Shown here in pieces: positions 1-7,813 of a stretch of 64,000 nt of DNA (the first letter of the stretch is position 1; each line of letters begins with the position of its first letter). The stretch is from Pedobacter caeni (GTDB lineage: Bacteria > Bacteroidota > Bacteroidia > Sphingobacteriales > Sphingobacteriaceae): contig NZ_FQUQ01000008.1 of the NCBI RefSeq assembly GCF_900129215.1, positions 124,001-188,000 on the forward strand. The letters are read 5' to 3'. The notes below the pieces were generated by a model. The model did no database searches. It was not told the DNA's origin and was given only the letters and a program-made list of their open reading frames with translations. The position numbers and the translations under genes are program-made.

Positions 1-741
1 GATACAGATATCAACCCTGATTGCTGCGAACATTACGAAAGCCTGGAAGCTTTTTATGCAGCATTCTGCAATACCTGCCCTGCCACCATTCATTTCGCCA
101 GCGGGCTTCAAAGAAAAAGTCAGGTTCAACCGAATGTATACTGGACCATGCAGGCTCCTTTAGCAACCATTATCGGTCTTCATACCAATGTTCCGAAATA
201 CGGATGCATTCAAAAAGAACAGAAAAGCTGGTTCATCAAAGAACTTAAAGAAGCGGCAAAACATAGCGCTGATAAAGCCATTATCGTATGTATGCACCAT
301 GCTCCTTATTCAGCAGATGTGAATCATGGTTCCAGTCAGCCAATGATAGAATTCCTGGAATCTGCTTTTGAAGAGGCAGGAGTTAAACCGGACATTATTT
401 TTAGCGGACATGTACACAACTATCAGCGGTTCAGCAAACATTATGCGGATGGGAAAACAGTTCCTTTTATCGTTGCCGGAGCCGGAGGTTTTGATGAACT
501 TCATGGATTGGCCGATCCTTACGAACCGAATTACCGTGCCGAAAGCGAGTTATTTGAGCAGGTTGAACTGGAAAACTATTGCGACAACAGACATGGTTTC
601 CTAAAGATTGCCATTGAAAAAACACCTTTCAGTTTCGTCATCAAAGGAGAGTATTATACCCTTCCCGGAAAAGACAGTCAACATACCGATCAGGAAGCCA
701 GCTTATTTGACCGTTTTACGGTTGACCTGACGGGGAGATAA
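1..741 (+). CDS. Purple-acid-type metallophosphoesterase (5' end outside window)
   Basis: The frame is open from the first base, so the N-terminus and the first metal motifs lie outside the window. What remains shows an MHHAPYSAD block (about residues 98-106) and GHVHNYQR (about 135-142). These are the histidine metal-ligand motifs of calcineurin-like phosphoesterases, and GHVHNYQR is the form seen in purple acid phosphatases. The family hydrolyses phosphate esters with a two-metal centre and is usually exported; no signal can be judged here. Its last 26 bases overlap the convergent symporter gene. Confidence 0.85.
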   Translation, partial: DTDINPDCCEHYESLEAFYAAFCNTCPATIHFASGLQRKSQVQPNVYWTMQAPLATIIGLHTNVPKYGCIQKEQKSWFIKELKEAAKHSADKAIIVCMHHAPYSADVNHGSSQPMIEFLESAFEEAGVKPDIIFSGHVHNYQRFSKHYADGKTVPFIVAGAGGFDELHGLADPYEPNYRAESELFEQVELENYCDNRHGFLKIAIEKTPFSFVIKGEYYTLPGKDSQHTDQEASLFDRFTVDLTGR

Positions 742-1915
742 AATCGTTCTCGGTCCTTGCGATGACAAGCGTTGCCGCTGCATTGCCAATGGTATTGGTG
801 ATGGAGCGCGCTTCATTCAGAAAACGCTCTACAGCGAAGATGAACACCAGTCCTTCAAAAGGAATCTGAGGAAGCAGTGCTACCGCAGAACTCAGGGCCA
901 CAAACCCAGCTCCGGGAACTCCTGAAGCCCCTTTAGACACCAACATCAGCACCAGGATAATCTCCAGATAGTCCGAAAACACAAGGTGGATATGGTACAA
1001 TTGGGCTACAAAGATGATGCTCATCCCAAGGTATATGGAAGTTCCGATCAGGTTGAAGGAATATCCTGCAGAAAGGACAAAGCCCGTTACCGGTTTACTA
1101 CAACCAAACTTATCCAGCTTATCGATCACCAAAGGAATAACAGATCTGGAAGAAGAAGTTCCGAAAACAATCAGGAGCTCATCGCGGATCAGTACCAGCA
1201 GCTGCCAGATGTTAAACCGGTATAAGTACAACATCAGGCCCAGGAAGCCAAATACAAAAATGATCACCGAAAGGTACATGACAGCAATCAGCTTGCCCAT
1301 TGGCAGGATAGAATGTAAACCAAAGCTGGCCACGGTATAAGCCATACCGCTGAGTACAGCCAAAGGAGTTAACCTAAAGAAGAGCGTGATCAGCCTGAAT
1401 ACGCCATCCCGCACTTTATCCAGACCCTGGATAAAACGGTCTCTGGCGGGAAGTAAATGCAGCAACAGCCCAACAAGAATTGCCAGCACCAATACAATCA
1501 GTGCACTTTGTGAAAAGGCCTGCCCTCCTTCTTTAAGACTGTTGACATTCAATTCCGCATATTTTCCAACCTGTTCATGAAGGTTATCCGTATTGATCAC
1601 TCCGGGCTTTAACCATACCGCCATCACAAGGCCAAAGACAATGGCAAGGGTACTGACCAGTTCAAACAGGACCACCGACTTTAAAATGATCCTTCCTAAT
1701 TTCTTCAGGCTGGCAATCCCGGCAATTCCACTGGCAACGGTCAGAAAGATCACTGGTGCAGCAAACCATTCGGCAGCGGCAATAAAGTAAGCACTTACAA
1801 AATGTTGTTTAATGGAAAATGCAGGAAAGTAATGGCCCAGCGCCAATCCTAGAATCAACGCGATGAGCACCTGAAAAGCAAGGTTCGAAAATATCTGGGT
1901 CAAACGGCTGTACAT
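716..1915 (-). CDS. Dicarboxylate/amino acid:cation symporter (DAACS family)
   Basis: The 399-residue polytopic inner-membrane protein resembles DctA/GltP transporters, which use Na+ or H+ gradients to import C4-dicarboxylates or glutamate. The C-terminal transport core is recognisable: SSSRSVIPLVIDK (re-entrant loop HP1), GYSFNLIGTSIYLGM (TM7) and RFLNEARSITNTIGN (TM8). In TM7 the usual N(M/L)DGT motif reads NLIGT, so the cation-binding aspartate is isoleucine at residue 290 (codon 1046-1048). Substrate or coupling may therefore differ. It lies 46 bases downstream of the CitMHS transporter on the same strand and may be co-transcribed. The substrate cannot be told from sequence. Confidence 0.9.
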   Translation of the reverse strand: MYSRLTQIFSNLAFQVLIALILGLALGHYFPAFSIKQHFVSAYFIAAAEWFAAPVIFLTVASGIAGIASLKKLGRIILKSVVLFELVSTLAIVFGLVMAVWLKPGVINTDNLHEQVGKYAELNVNSLKEGGQAFSQSALIVLVLAILVGLLLHLLPARDRFIQGLDKVRDGVFRLITLFFRLTPLAVLSGMAYTVASFGLHSILPMGKLIAVMYLSVIIFVFGFLGLMLYLYRFNIWQLLVLIRDELLIVFGTSSSRSVIPLVIDKLDKFGCSKPVTGFVLSAGYSFNLIGTSIYLGMSIIFVAQLYHIHLVFSDYLEIILVLMLVSKGASGVPGAGFVALSSAVALLPQIPFEGLVFIFAVERFLNEARSITNTIGNAAATLVIARTENDFISPSGQP

Positions 1916-1961
1916 GATCGATCTGCAATTTATGACTAATCTCTATAACATCGCTTATAAA

Positions 1962-3278
1962 TTATAAGCTAACCACACCAAAGGCAAAAGCGGCAAACAA
2001 CATCACCAGACAAGTAATGCTTGCCCATTTCAGGGTAAAACGCATGTGATCCGCAAAACTCACCCCAGCCAGACCAACGAGCAAATAAGTAGAAGGAACC
2101 AATGGACTCAGCAAATGTACCGGACCTCCAAATAAAGAAGCCCTTCCTACTTCTGCAACCGGAACTCCAAGATGTTCGGCTGTCTGACCAATAAGGGGCA
2201 AAATGCCAAAGTAAAAGGCATCATTGCTCATAAAAAAGGTGAGTGGAGGAGTGGCAAGTCCGGTGATGATTGGCAGATGTGTTCCCCAGGCTGCAGGGAT
2301 TGCACTAATGAGCGTAGTTGCCATCGCATCCATCATTTTTGTTCCCGAAAGGATTCCTGTAAAGATCCCCGCAGCAAAAATCATTGCAGATACCGACAAA
2401 GCATTATCGGCATGTCTCCTCAGTTTATTGTGCTGATCTTCCAGTTTAGGATAATTGATCACAATAGCCAATGCAAAACCTATCATAAACAAAACCGCTA
2501 AAGGCAATATGTTCAGCACCATACAAATTAATAAGGTGCAAGTCAGCAAAAAATTAAACCACAATAACTTCGGGCGTTTCAGGCTTTGATCCCCATGGTC
2601 AGCAAATTGAGTATAGCCATTGTTATCGGCATCAAGGTTCAGGGCGTCAATACAAATCCCGGCAGCTTTCATTCTTCTCCGCTCCTGCATCCCAAAGATT
2701 CTGGCCATAAACAAGACCCAAAGACTGCCCACAATGATAGAAGGGATCACAGGAATGAACAGCTCTGCAGAGCTTAAATGCAGGGAGGTCATCGCCCTTG
2801 CCGTTGGTCCGCCCCAGGGCAAAACATTCATCACTCCCCCCGCACACATAATGATCGCCGTTAATTTCAGCGGGTTAATGCCCAGTTTTTTATATAGGGG
2901 GAGCATGGCAGAAACCACAATGAGATAGGTGGTTGCCCCATCACCGTCAAGAGAAACCAACAGCGTCAGGATTGCTGTACCTATAGTTACCTTCAAAGGG
3001 TCGCCTTTTACCACTTTTAAAATCTTGGAGACCAGGGGATCGAACAGCCCAACGTCGATCATAATACTGAAGTATACAATTCCAAAGATGAGCATCACCC
3101 CTGTTGGGGCTATCTTTTTGATGCCATCCATCATCATCGTTCCCAGCTCCATTCCAAATCCGCCAATCAGGCCAAAAAACACAGGAACAAGGATCAGGGC
3201 GGTAAGGGCATACATTTTTTTGCTCATAATTAAGAGCATAAAAGTGATAATCATTAAAAATCCCAGGAAAACTAACAT
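1962..3278 (-). CDS. CitMHS-family citrate (metal-citrate) transporter
   Basis: The 438-residue hydrophobic protein has about 11-12 predicted membrane segments. Its N-terminal pattern, the GDGATTYLIV segment in the first half and the DAFYFGILPL segment in the second half are typical of the CitMHS family. These proteins import citrate, usually complexed with a divalent metal, in symport with protons. The ATG at 3278 begins directly with the first membrane helix. The downstream DAACS symporter suggests a carboxylate-uptake pair. Metal preference cannot be predicted. Confidence 0.88.
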   Translation of the reverse strand: MLVFLGFLMIITFMLLIMSKKMYALTALILVPVFFGLIGGFGMELGTMMMDGIKKIAPTGVMLIFGIVYFSIMIDVGLFDPLVSKILKVVKGDPLKVTIGTAILTLLVSLDGDGATTYLIVVSAMLPLYKKLGINPLKLTAIIMCAGGVMNVLPWGGPTARAMTSLHLSSAELFIPVIPSIIVGSLWVLFMARIFGMQERRRMKAAGICIDALNLDADNNGYTQFADHGDQSLKRPKLLWFNFLLTCTLLICMVLNILPLAVLFMIGFALAIVINYPKLEDQHNKLRRHADNALSVSAMIFAAGIFTGILSGTKMMDAMATTLISAIPAAWGTHLPIITGLATPPLTFFMSNDAFYFGILPLIGQTAEHLGVPVAEVGRASLFGGPVHLLSPLVPSTYLLVGLAGVSFADHMRFTLKWASITCLVMLFAAFAFGVVSL

Positions 3279-3327
3279 ATCGTTTATATTTAATTATGGT
3301 GAATATCAGGAAGGTTTAGTCCGGTTA

Positions 3328-3356
3328 CCGGCCTCCCCGAAGGAGAGGGAAGCCGG
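3328..3356. other. GC-rich imperfect hairpin between DUF2490 and CitMHS genes
   Basis: CCGGC at 3328-3332 pairs with GCCGG at 3352-3356, and TCCC at 3334-3337 pairs with GGGA at 3347-3350, with one internal mismatch. No T-run follows on the minus strand, so it is a weak candidate terminator. It may instead be a processing or stability element or an intergenic repeat. Confidence 0.45.
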
Positions 3357-3383
3357 TGAAACAAGGTAGATGCAGATCCGGAC

Positions 3384-4079
3384 TTATTGTTTTTTAGAAA
3401 AGTCAAAGCTTTTACGGACGGATAACACTGCAAAATGTGAAGCGCCTAAGGTTTCAAACTGTGTCATCCAATAGGGTTCAATTTCCAGGGAAGGGCTGAT
3501 TTTATAACCAACTCCTCCCCATAGCCGGAAACTGTCAAACGCTTCCTCTTTCTTCAGGTTCATCCTGATCTCTTCTTTAGCAATAAGCGACCATTTTGAA
3601 CTTTCGGCATCCCCGAGCTTATAGGTTGCAGTAAGCATATGTCTGGCGCGGATGATAAAGCGGTCGGAGAACAGGAAACGCTCTTCAAAGCGAAAACGCT
3701 GGGACAGGTTAAAGTGTTCTGACAGCTTATGCGCAATGCTGACCTGTTGAAAAACGCGGTGTTCAGGCAAAGAAAACTTCTCTCCGGCAGCATTAAAAGG
3801 CATAATTTTGAGAAACATATAGCCCCCTCCAAATTGAACGGGAGCATTCTTTAGCTTATAATCGAGGTAAGTGTTGACCAGAAACAGGCGGGTATTGGTG
3901 ATGTCGCCTTCATAAGCCCGGTACTGCGCTAAAGTGGTCAGCTGCCATTGACTGCTGAGTTTTGATTTAACACTGAGCATATAAAACTGATTGAACTTTC
4001 CGGGTTGTGCCCTGCCAATCAGAGTTGCGGTCATTAAAAATAAAAGGACAGCAATGCCTTTACATAATGTGTACTTCAT
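3384..4079 (-). CDS. DUF2490-type outer membrane protein
   Basis: The start at 4079 is chosen because it gives a clean signal peptide (MKYTLCKGIAVLLFLM..., cleavage near IGRAQ). A longer frame from 4118 would bury it. The mature protein of about 210 residues has alternating short beta segments (YMLSVKSKLS, QWQLTTLAQYRAY, HKLSEHFNLSQRFRFEERF) and ends with aromatic strands. This matches the DUF2490 family of small outer-membrane beta-barrels of unknown function common in Bacteroidota. It stands upstream of two carboxylate transporters on the same strand, but a hairpin lies between. Confidence 0.75.
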   Translation of the reverse strand: MKYTLCKGIAVLLFLMTATLIGRAQPGKFNQFYMLSVKSKLSSQWQLTTLAQYRAYEGDITNTRLFLVNTYLDYKLKNAPVQFGGGYMFLKIMPFNAAGEKFSLPEHRVFQQVSIAHKLSEHFNLSQRFRFEERFLFSDRFIIRARHMLTATYKLGDAESSKWSLIAKEEIRMNLKKEEAFDSFRLWGGVGYKISPSLEIEPYWMTQFETLGASHFAVLSVRKSFDFSKKQ

Positions 4080-4245
4080 GGTCTTATATCTGGTTAGGAT
4101 TAGGTTGCTCAAAACCAAATATTAAGCTATAAAGAGGATAACGGAAATAAACTCAGTGAACGACACAAAAACCAGATCAACGACATTCAGCTTGCAGGAT
4201 TTTGAGAATTGAAATGATAAGCTGAGGAAAACCATGCTTAAATAT

Positions 4246-4253
4246 TAACTTTG
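4246..4253 (+). promoter_or_regulatory. TAACTTTG, candidate -7 element for the LytS kinase gene
   Basis: This is a perfect match to the Bacteroidota -7 consensus TAnnTTTG, but no TTG lies at the usual distance upstream. It ends only three bases before the first ATG of the kinase. The mRNA would therefore be leaderless or start at a downstream codon. Confidence 0.4.
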
Positions 4254-4256
4254 ATC

Positions 4257-5330
4257 ATGATGCTGATCAATATTTTGGTGCTGCTGGTCATTTTGCGCTT
4301 GTCTTTTGAAAAGAGGATTATTGAATCTATTTTACGGAAGCAGTGGCAATTTTTATTAACCGTACAGCATGTGTTGTTCTGGTTGTGCTTTTCCTTTGTC
4401 ACCGTCTATTTTTACACTTATTTTGTCGGATTCCCCAATAGCTTATTCCGTGCAGGAATAGCACTCCTGATCAATGCGGCAATTTATTACCTCGTCTTCA
4501 ACTATTTTGTCCCTGCCTTTTATGTGACAAAAAAATATGCCTTATACATTTTCTACACCATGCTGGTGTTTGTGCTGGTCAGCTTATTGAGGATATTGAC
4601 AGAACCCGGGATTGATGGTTTTTCATTTATTTTCATTTACACCAGCCAGGTGGTGGTGATCCTTACGGCAAGCCTGCTGGGCATCTCTAAACACAAATTT
4701 ATCATTGAGAACGACATCAAGGCCCTGGAAATCGTAAAGAAAGAAGCAGACCTGAACCTGATTAAATCCAAAATCAACCCTCATTTTCTACTCAATACAC
4801 TGAACAACATTTATGCTGCCGGAAACCATACTGAAGACCTGCAGTCGCAATCTGTGCTCAACCTGAGTCAGCTGCTCCAATATACCATTTATGAAACGGC
4901 ACATCAGCGGATCAGCTTTGCCACAGAGCTTCAGATGATCAAATCCCTGACTGGCCTGTATCAATTGAAATACGACCATCAACTGGATATTCAGCTGGAC
5001 TTACCTACCTCAGACTGGATAGAAGATGTGGAAATTCCTCCGACAGTATGTTTCACTCTATATGAAAATGCTTTAAAATATGCGGCAATAGGCCATGTTC
5101 CGGGAGCCTGGATTCGTGTCAATGCCAATCTTGATGACAAAGGACTTCATTTCAGCCTGATCAACAGCATTGCACATCCGGAACAAGTCAGGATCAACGA
5201 CGATTATAAAGGCATAGGGATTGCTACAATCAGGCAATTACTAAACCTTGAATTTGGCCCGGAAAAGTATAGTTTAACAACTTCAATTGAAAAAGAGACC
5301 CATCTGGCAACCCTTATTATTCAGTTATGA
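4257..5330 (+). CDS. LytS-type sensor histidine kinase
   Basis: The 357-residue protein has several N-terminal membrane helices, a short linker, then the His_kinase box KINPHFLLNTLNNIYA (phospho-acceptor His near residue 177) and a GHKL ATPase domain (N box ENALKYA near 275, G box KGIGIATIR near 325). This is the Bacteroidota LytS/YehU architecture, which phosphorylates a LytTR regulator, here the next gene, overlapping by ATGA. ATG 4257 or 4260 is used; TTG 4251 is also open. A start at TTG 4299 would give a more typical N-terminus and would fit a promoter at 4246. The signal sensed is unknown. Confidence 0.9.
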   Translation: MMLINILVLLVILRLSFEKRIIESILRKQWQFLLTVQHVLFWLCFSFVTVYFYTYFVGFPNSLFRAGIALLINAAIYYLVFNYFVPAFYVTKKYALYIFYTMLVFVLVSLLRILTEPGIDGFSFIFIYTSQVVVILTASLLGISKHKFIIENDIKALEIVKKEADLNLIKSKINPHFLLNTLNNIYAAGNHTEDLQSQSVLNLSQLLQYTIYETAHQRISFATELQMIKSLTGLYQLKYDHQLDIQLDLPTSDWIEDVEIPPTVCFTLYENALKYAAIGHVPGAWIRVNANLDDKGLHFSLINSIAHPEQVRINDDYKGIGIATIRQLLNLEFGPEKYSLTTSIEKETHLATLIIQL

Positions 5331-6016
5331 CTAAAATAAAAACAATTTGTGTTGATGATGAATTGCCATCCCTCAAGCTCCTGCAGGATTATTGCAGCAA
5401 AGTCCCGGAGATCGAGCTGTTAAGTACCTTTTCAAAACCGGCAGAAGCCATTGCTTTTTTAGAGAAAACAAAGCCAGACCTGTTATTACTGGACATCAGA
5501 ATGCCTGAACTCAGCGGGATTGAATTGCTGGGAAAGCTAAATTATAAACCACTTTGCATTTTTATTACTGCCGACCCCGGTTATGCCGTTCAGGCTTATG
5601 AACTGGATGTGATCGATTACCTGATCAAGCCTGTTTCTTTTGAGCGTTTTCAAAAATCCGTGAATAAGGCACTAGACTATAAAAGGTTTACCAGCGTTAA
5701 TGACACAGAAAATCAAATCATTATGTTTAAGGCTGATTATATGATTCAGAAAATGAAGCTGCAAGACATCTTATGGATAGAAGGTTTTGGGGAATACCTG
5801 AAAATTGTTGGCCGCTTTAAAACCTTTACTTTATTGCAGCGGATGAGTGATTTTATTGCTCAATATGGCTATTTAGGTTTTATTCAAATCCACAAGTCAT
5901 ATCTGGTTATTGCCCGGGATATCGAATCTTATTCTTCCAGTATGGCCAAATTAAAATCCGGACATGAGCTTCCGATTGGCAGGGTTTATAAGCAGAATGT
6001 CCAAATCACGGGTTAA
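5327..6016 (+). CDS. LytTR-family response regulator
   Basis: The 229-residue protein has an N-terminal receiver domain with acidic pocket D10-D11, phospho-acceptor D56 in LLLLDIRMPE and the conserved lysine in YLIKPVSFERF. A C-terminal LytTR DNA-binding domain follows (about 130-225, with a KSYLVIARDI strand). It overlaps the kinase gene by four bases, so the two are translationally coupled. LytTR regulators typically bind paired direct repeats. The sigma factor gene begins 33 bases downstream, so it may be co-transcribed with, or controlled by, this system. Confidence 0.93.
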   Translation: MTKIKTICVDDELPSLKLLQDYCSKVPEIELLSTFSKPAEAIAFLEKTKPDLLLLDIRMPELSGIELLGKLNYKPLCIFITADPGYAVQAYELDVIDYLIKPVSFERFQKSVNKALDYKRFTSVNDTENQIIMFKADYMIQKMKLQDILWIEGFGEYLKIVGRFKTFTLLQRMSDFIAQYGYLGFIQIHKSYLVIARDIESYSSSMAKLKSGHELPIGRVYKQNVQITG

Positions 6017-6049
6017 ACATCCTTATCTGGAAAAATTTATTTAACATTG

Positions 6050-6673
6050 ATGCATTATAAAGCAATGCAGGTATATTCATCAGAACAGCTCGAAGATAAG
6101 GACCTACTGATTAAACTCAGGGAGGGCGATGAGCTTGCGTTCGTGAAAATATACAATCAATACCGCCATAAAATACATACTTATGCTTATCAGCTCAGCA
6201 AATCCACGGATGTTGCTGAAGAAATTGTTCAGGAGGTATTTATCCGGATCTGGCAAAAAAGGGAACAGATCAATGTTGGCCTCTCTTTTAACGGGTATAT
6301 CAAGAAAATCACGCTCAACCATGTTTTAAATCACCTGAAGAAAATATCAAGAGAAAAATCCCTGCAGGAAGAAGTCTTCCAGCTGATTGAAGTCAGCCAT
6401 AACCGCACTGAAGATGAGTTACTGGAAAAGGAACTCCGAAAAATCTATGCAGAGGCGATTACTCAGCTTCCGGCGCAAAAGAAACTCATCTATCAGATGA
6501 GCCGGACGGAAGAACTCAGTCATGAGGAGATTGCATTAAAATTAAACATTTCCAGAAATACCGTGAAGAACCATATGGTGGAAGCCAGCAGGTTTGTCCG
6601 CGAGTATGTCCGTAAAAACGGTGGAATTATCTGTTTCATCATGGCTTCTTCAAATTATTTTCATTCCAACTAG
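6050..6673 (+). CDS. ECF RNA polymerase sigma factor (FecI-like)
   Basis: The protein of about 207 residues has sigma-70 region 2 (DELAFVKIYNQYRHKIHTYA, then EEIVQEVFIRIW) and region 4 with the HTH LSHEEIALKLNISRNTVK. It belongs to the Bacteroidota ECF group that pairs with FecR and TonB receptors. The frame opens at TTG 6047; ATG 6050 is used and ATG 6065 (MQVYSSEQL) is equally plausible. The next gene, 48 bases away, is FecR, its expected anti-sigma/activator. The short hydrophobic C-terminal tail after KNGG is unusual but may be unstructured. Confidence 0.92.
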   Translation: MHYKAMQVYSSEQLEDKDLLIKLREGDELAFVKIYNQYRHKIHTYAYQLSKSTDVAEEIVQEVFIRIWQKREQINVGLSFNGYIKKITLNHVLNHLKKISREKSLQEEVFQLIEVSHNRTEDELLEKELRKIYAEAITQLPAQKKLIYQMSRTEELSHEEIALKLNISRNTVKNHMVEASRFVREYVRKNGGIICFIMASSNYFHSN

Positions 6674-6721
6674 TCCCTCCCTGCATTACGATTGTATAGT
6701 ATGTAGGAAAGGGTCAAGACC

Positions 6722-7702
6722 ATGGAAGAAAAAGAAGAATTAAAACGGCTATATCAATTGTATTTGACAAACCAGTGTTCAGCAGCAGAACTGGAACGCT
6801 TCTTTGTGCTCATTAAAAACAGTAAGGAAGATGAAACCATTCTGGGACTGATGTCTGCCAGCTGGGATCAAACCGAGCACGTTCCTGAAACAGGTCTTAT
6901 TCCAGATTTCCTTCCAGTAACAGCAAAAGAGATTAAACTTCCCCCAACCCGCAGGATTCGCTACGGCTTCTGGCCTGTTGCTGCAGCCGCAGCAATCCTG
7001 CTTATAATTACAGGGCTATTCTTTTTCAGAACAAACGTATGGGAAACCATCAACCCTGTTCATCAGGTAGAGATCCTTAGTGCACAGTCGGAAAGAAAAC
7101 AATTGCAACTCTCGGACGGCACCCAGGTATGGCTTAGCCCAAACAGTAAGTTGACATATCCTGATCAATTCAGAGGAGAACAGCGTTTGGTTAGCCTGGA
7201 TGGCGAAGCTTTTTTTGAAGTAGCACACGATGCCAGTCATCCTTTTATCATTCAAAGCGGACAGGTAAAGACCAAAGTATTGGGAACAAGCTTTAGTGTT
7301 TCGGCCTATGCCCAAAACCCCAATATCAACGTAACACTGGTGACCGGAAAAGTTGCTGTTGCCCTGAACAATATTAACGAGGTCATGATCACTGCCAATC
7401 AACGTGTAACGGTCAACAAAGCGGAAGGAAAAATCAGTAAAACAGATTATCCCCATGCTGGTGATTACTTAAACAGGCGATTGGGGCTTTTCGATTATAA
7501 AGGAAGTCCTTTAGCAGAAGTAGTTAAAGATCTGGAACTTCAATATCAAATTAAAATCCAGTTAAGCCCGGAACTGAACAACAGCATGTTTTATGGCAAC
7601 CTGGACATGACAAAGACCATCACACAAACACTCAATAAATTAAGCACAGTAATGGAAGCCAACTGGAAAAAAGACGGAGGACAGTATGTAATCCTAAAAT
7701 AA
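6722..7702 (+). CDS. FecR-family anti-sigma factor
   Basis: The 326-residue single-pass protein has a short cytoplasmic N-terminal domain that would hold the sigma factor, a membrane helix at about residues 84-101 and a periplasmic FecR domain (QLSDGTQVWLSPNSKLTYP, then GEAFFEVAHDASHPFII). The C-terminal DUF4974-like domain is present (GNLDMTKTITQTLNKLS). It would relay the signal from the STN domain of the downstream TonB receptor to the sigma factor. The order sigma, fecR, receptor is the classic cell-surface signalling arrangement. Confidence 0.93.
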   Translation: MEEKEELKRLYQLYLTNQCSAAELERFFVLIKNSKEDETILGLMSASWDQTEHVPETGLIPDFLPVTAKEIKLPPTRRIRYGFWPVAAAAAILLIITGLFFFRTNVWETINPVHQVEILSAQSERKQLQLSDGTQVWLSPNSKLTYPDQFRGEQRLVSLDGEAFFEVAHDASHPFIIQSGQVKTKVLGTSFSVSAYAQNPNINVTLVTGKVAVALNNINEVMITANQRVTVNKAEGKISKTDYPHAGDYLNRRLGLFDYKGSPLAEVVKDLELQYQIKIQLSPELNNSMFYGNLDMTKTITQTLNKLSTVMEANWKKDGGQYVILK

Positions 7703-7703
7703 A

Positions 7704-7734
7704 TGTCCGGGTTCTAGCGCTAGAATCCCGGACA
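7704..7734 (+). terminator. Strong hairpin between fecR and the TonB receptor gene
   Basis: Arms 7704-7718 and 7719-7734 pair fully except for one bulged T at 7726, with almost no loop. No T-run follows on the plus strand, so it is not a standard intrinsic terminator. It may be an attenuator or a stability/processing element giving sigma/fecR and the receptor different mRNA levels. Confidence 0.6.
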
Positions 7735-7813
7735 AGTATCTGAATCAACTTAATAAATGCCCGAGCCTTGAGAACTATAGGGCAAATCAAAATCAATATT
7801 TAAACATAAAGTT

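Noticed and set aside
2929-3369. 146-codon plus-strand ORF opposite the CitMHS transporter
   Set aside because: Antisense to membrane helices, giving Ile/Pro/Ser-rich sequence; not a gene.
7016-7456. 146-codon minus-strand ORF inside fecR
   Set aside because: Antisense shadow of the FecR domain with no supporting features.
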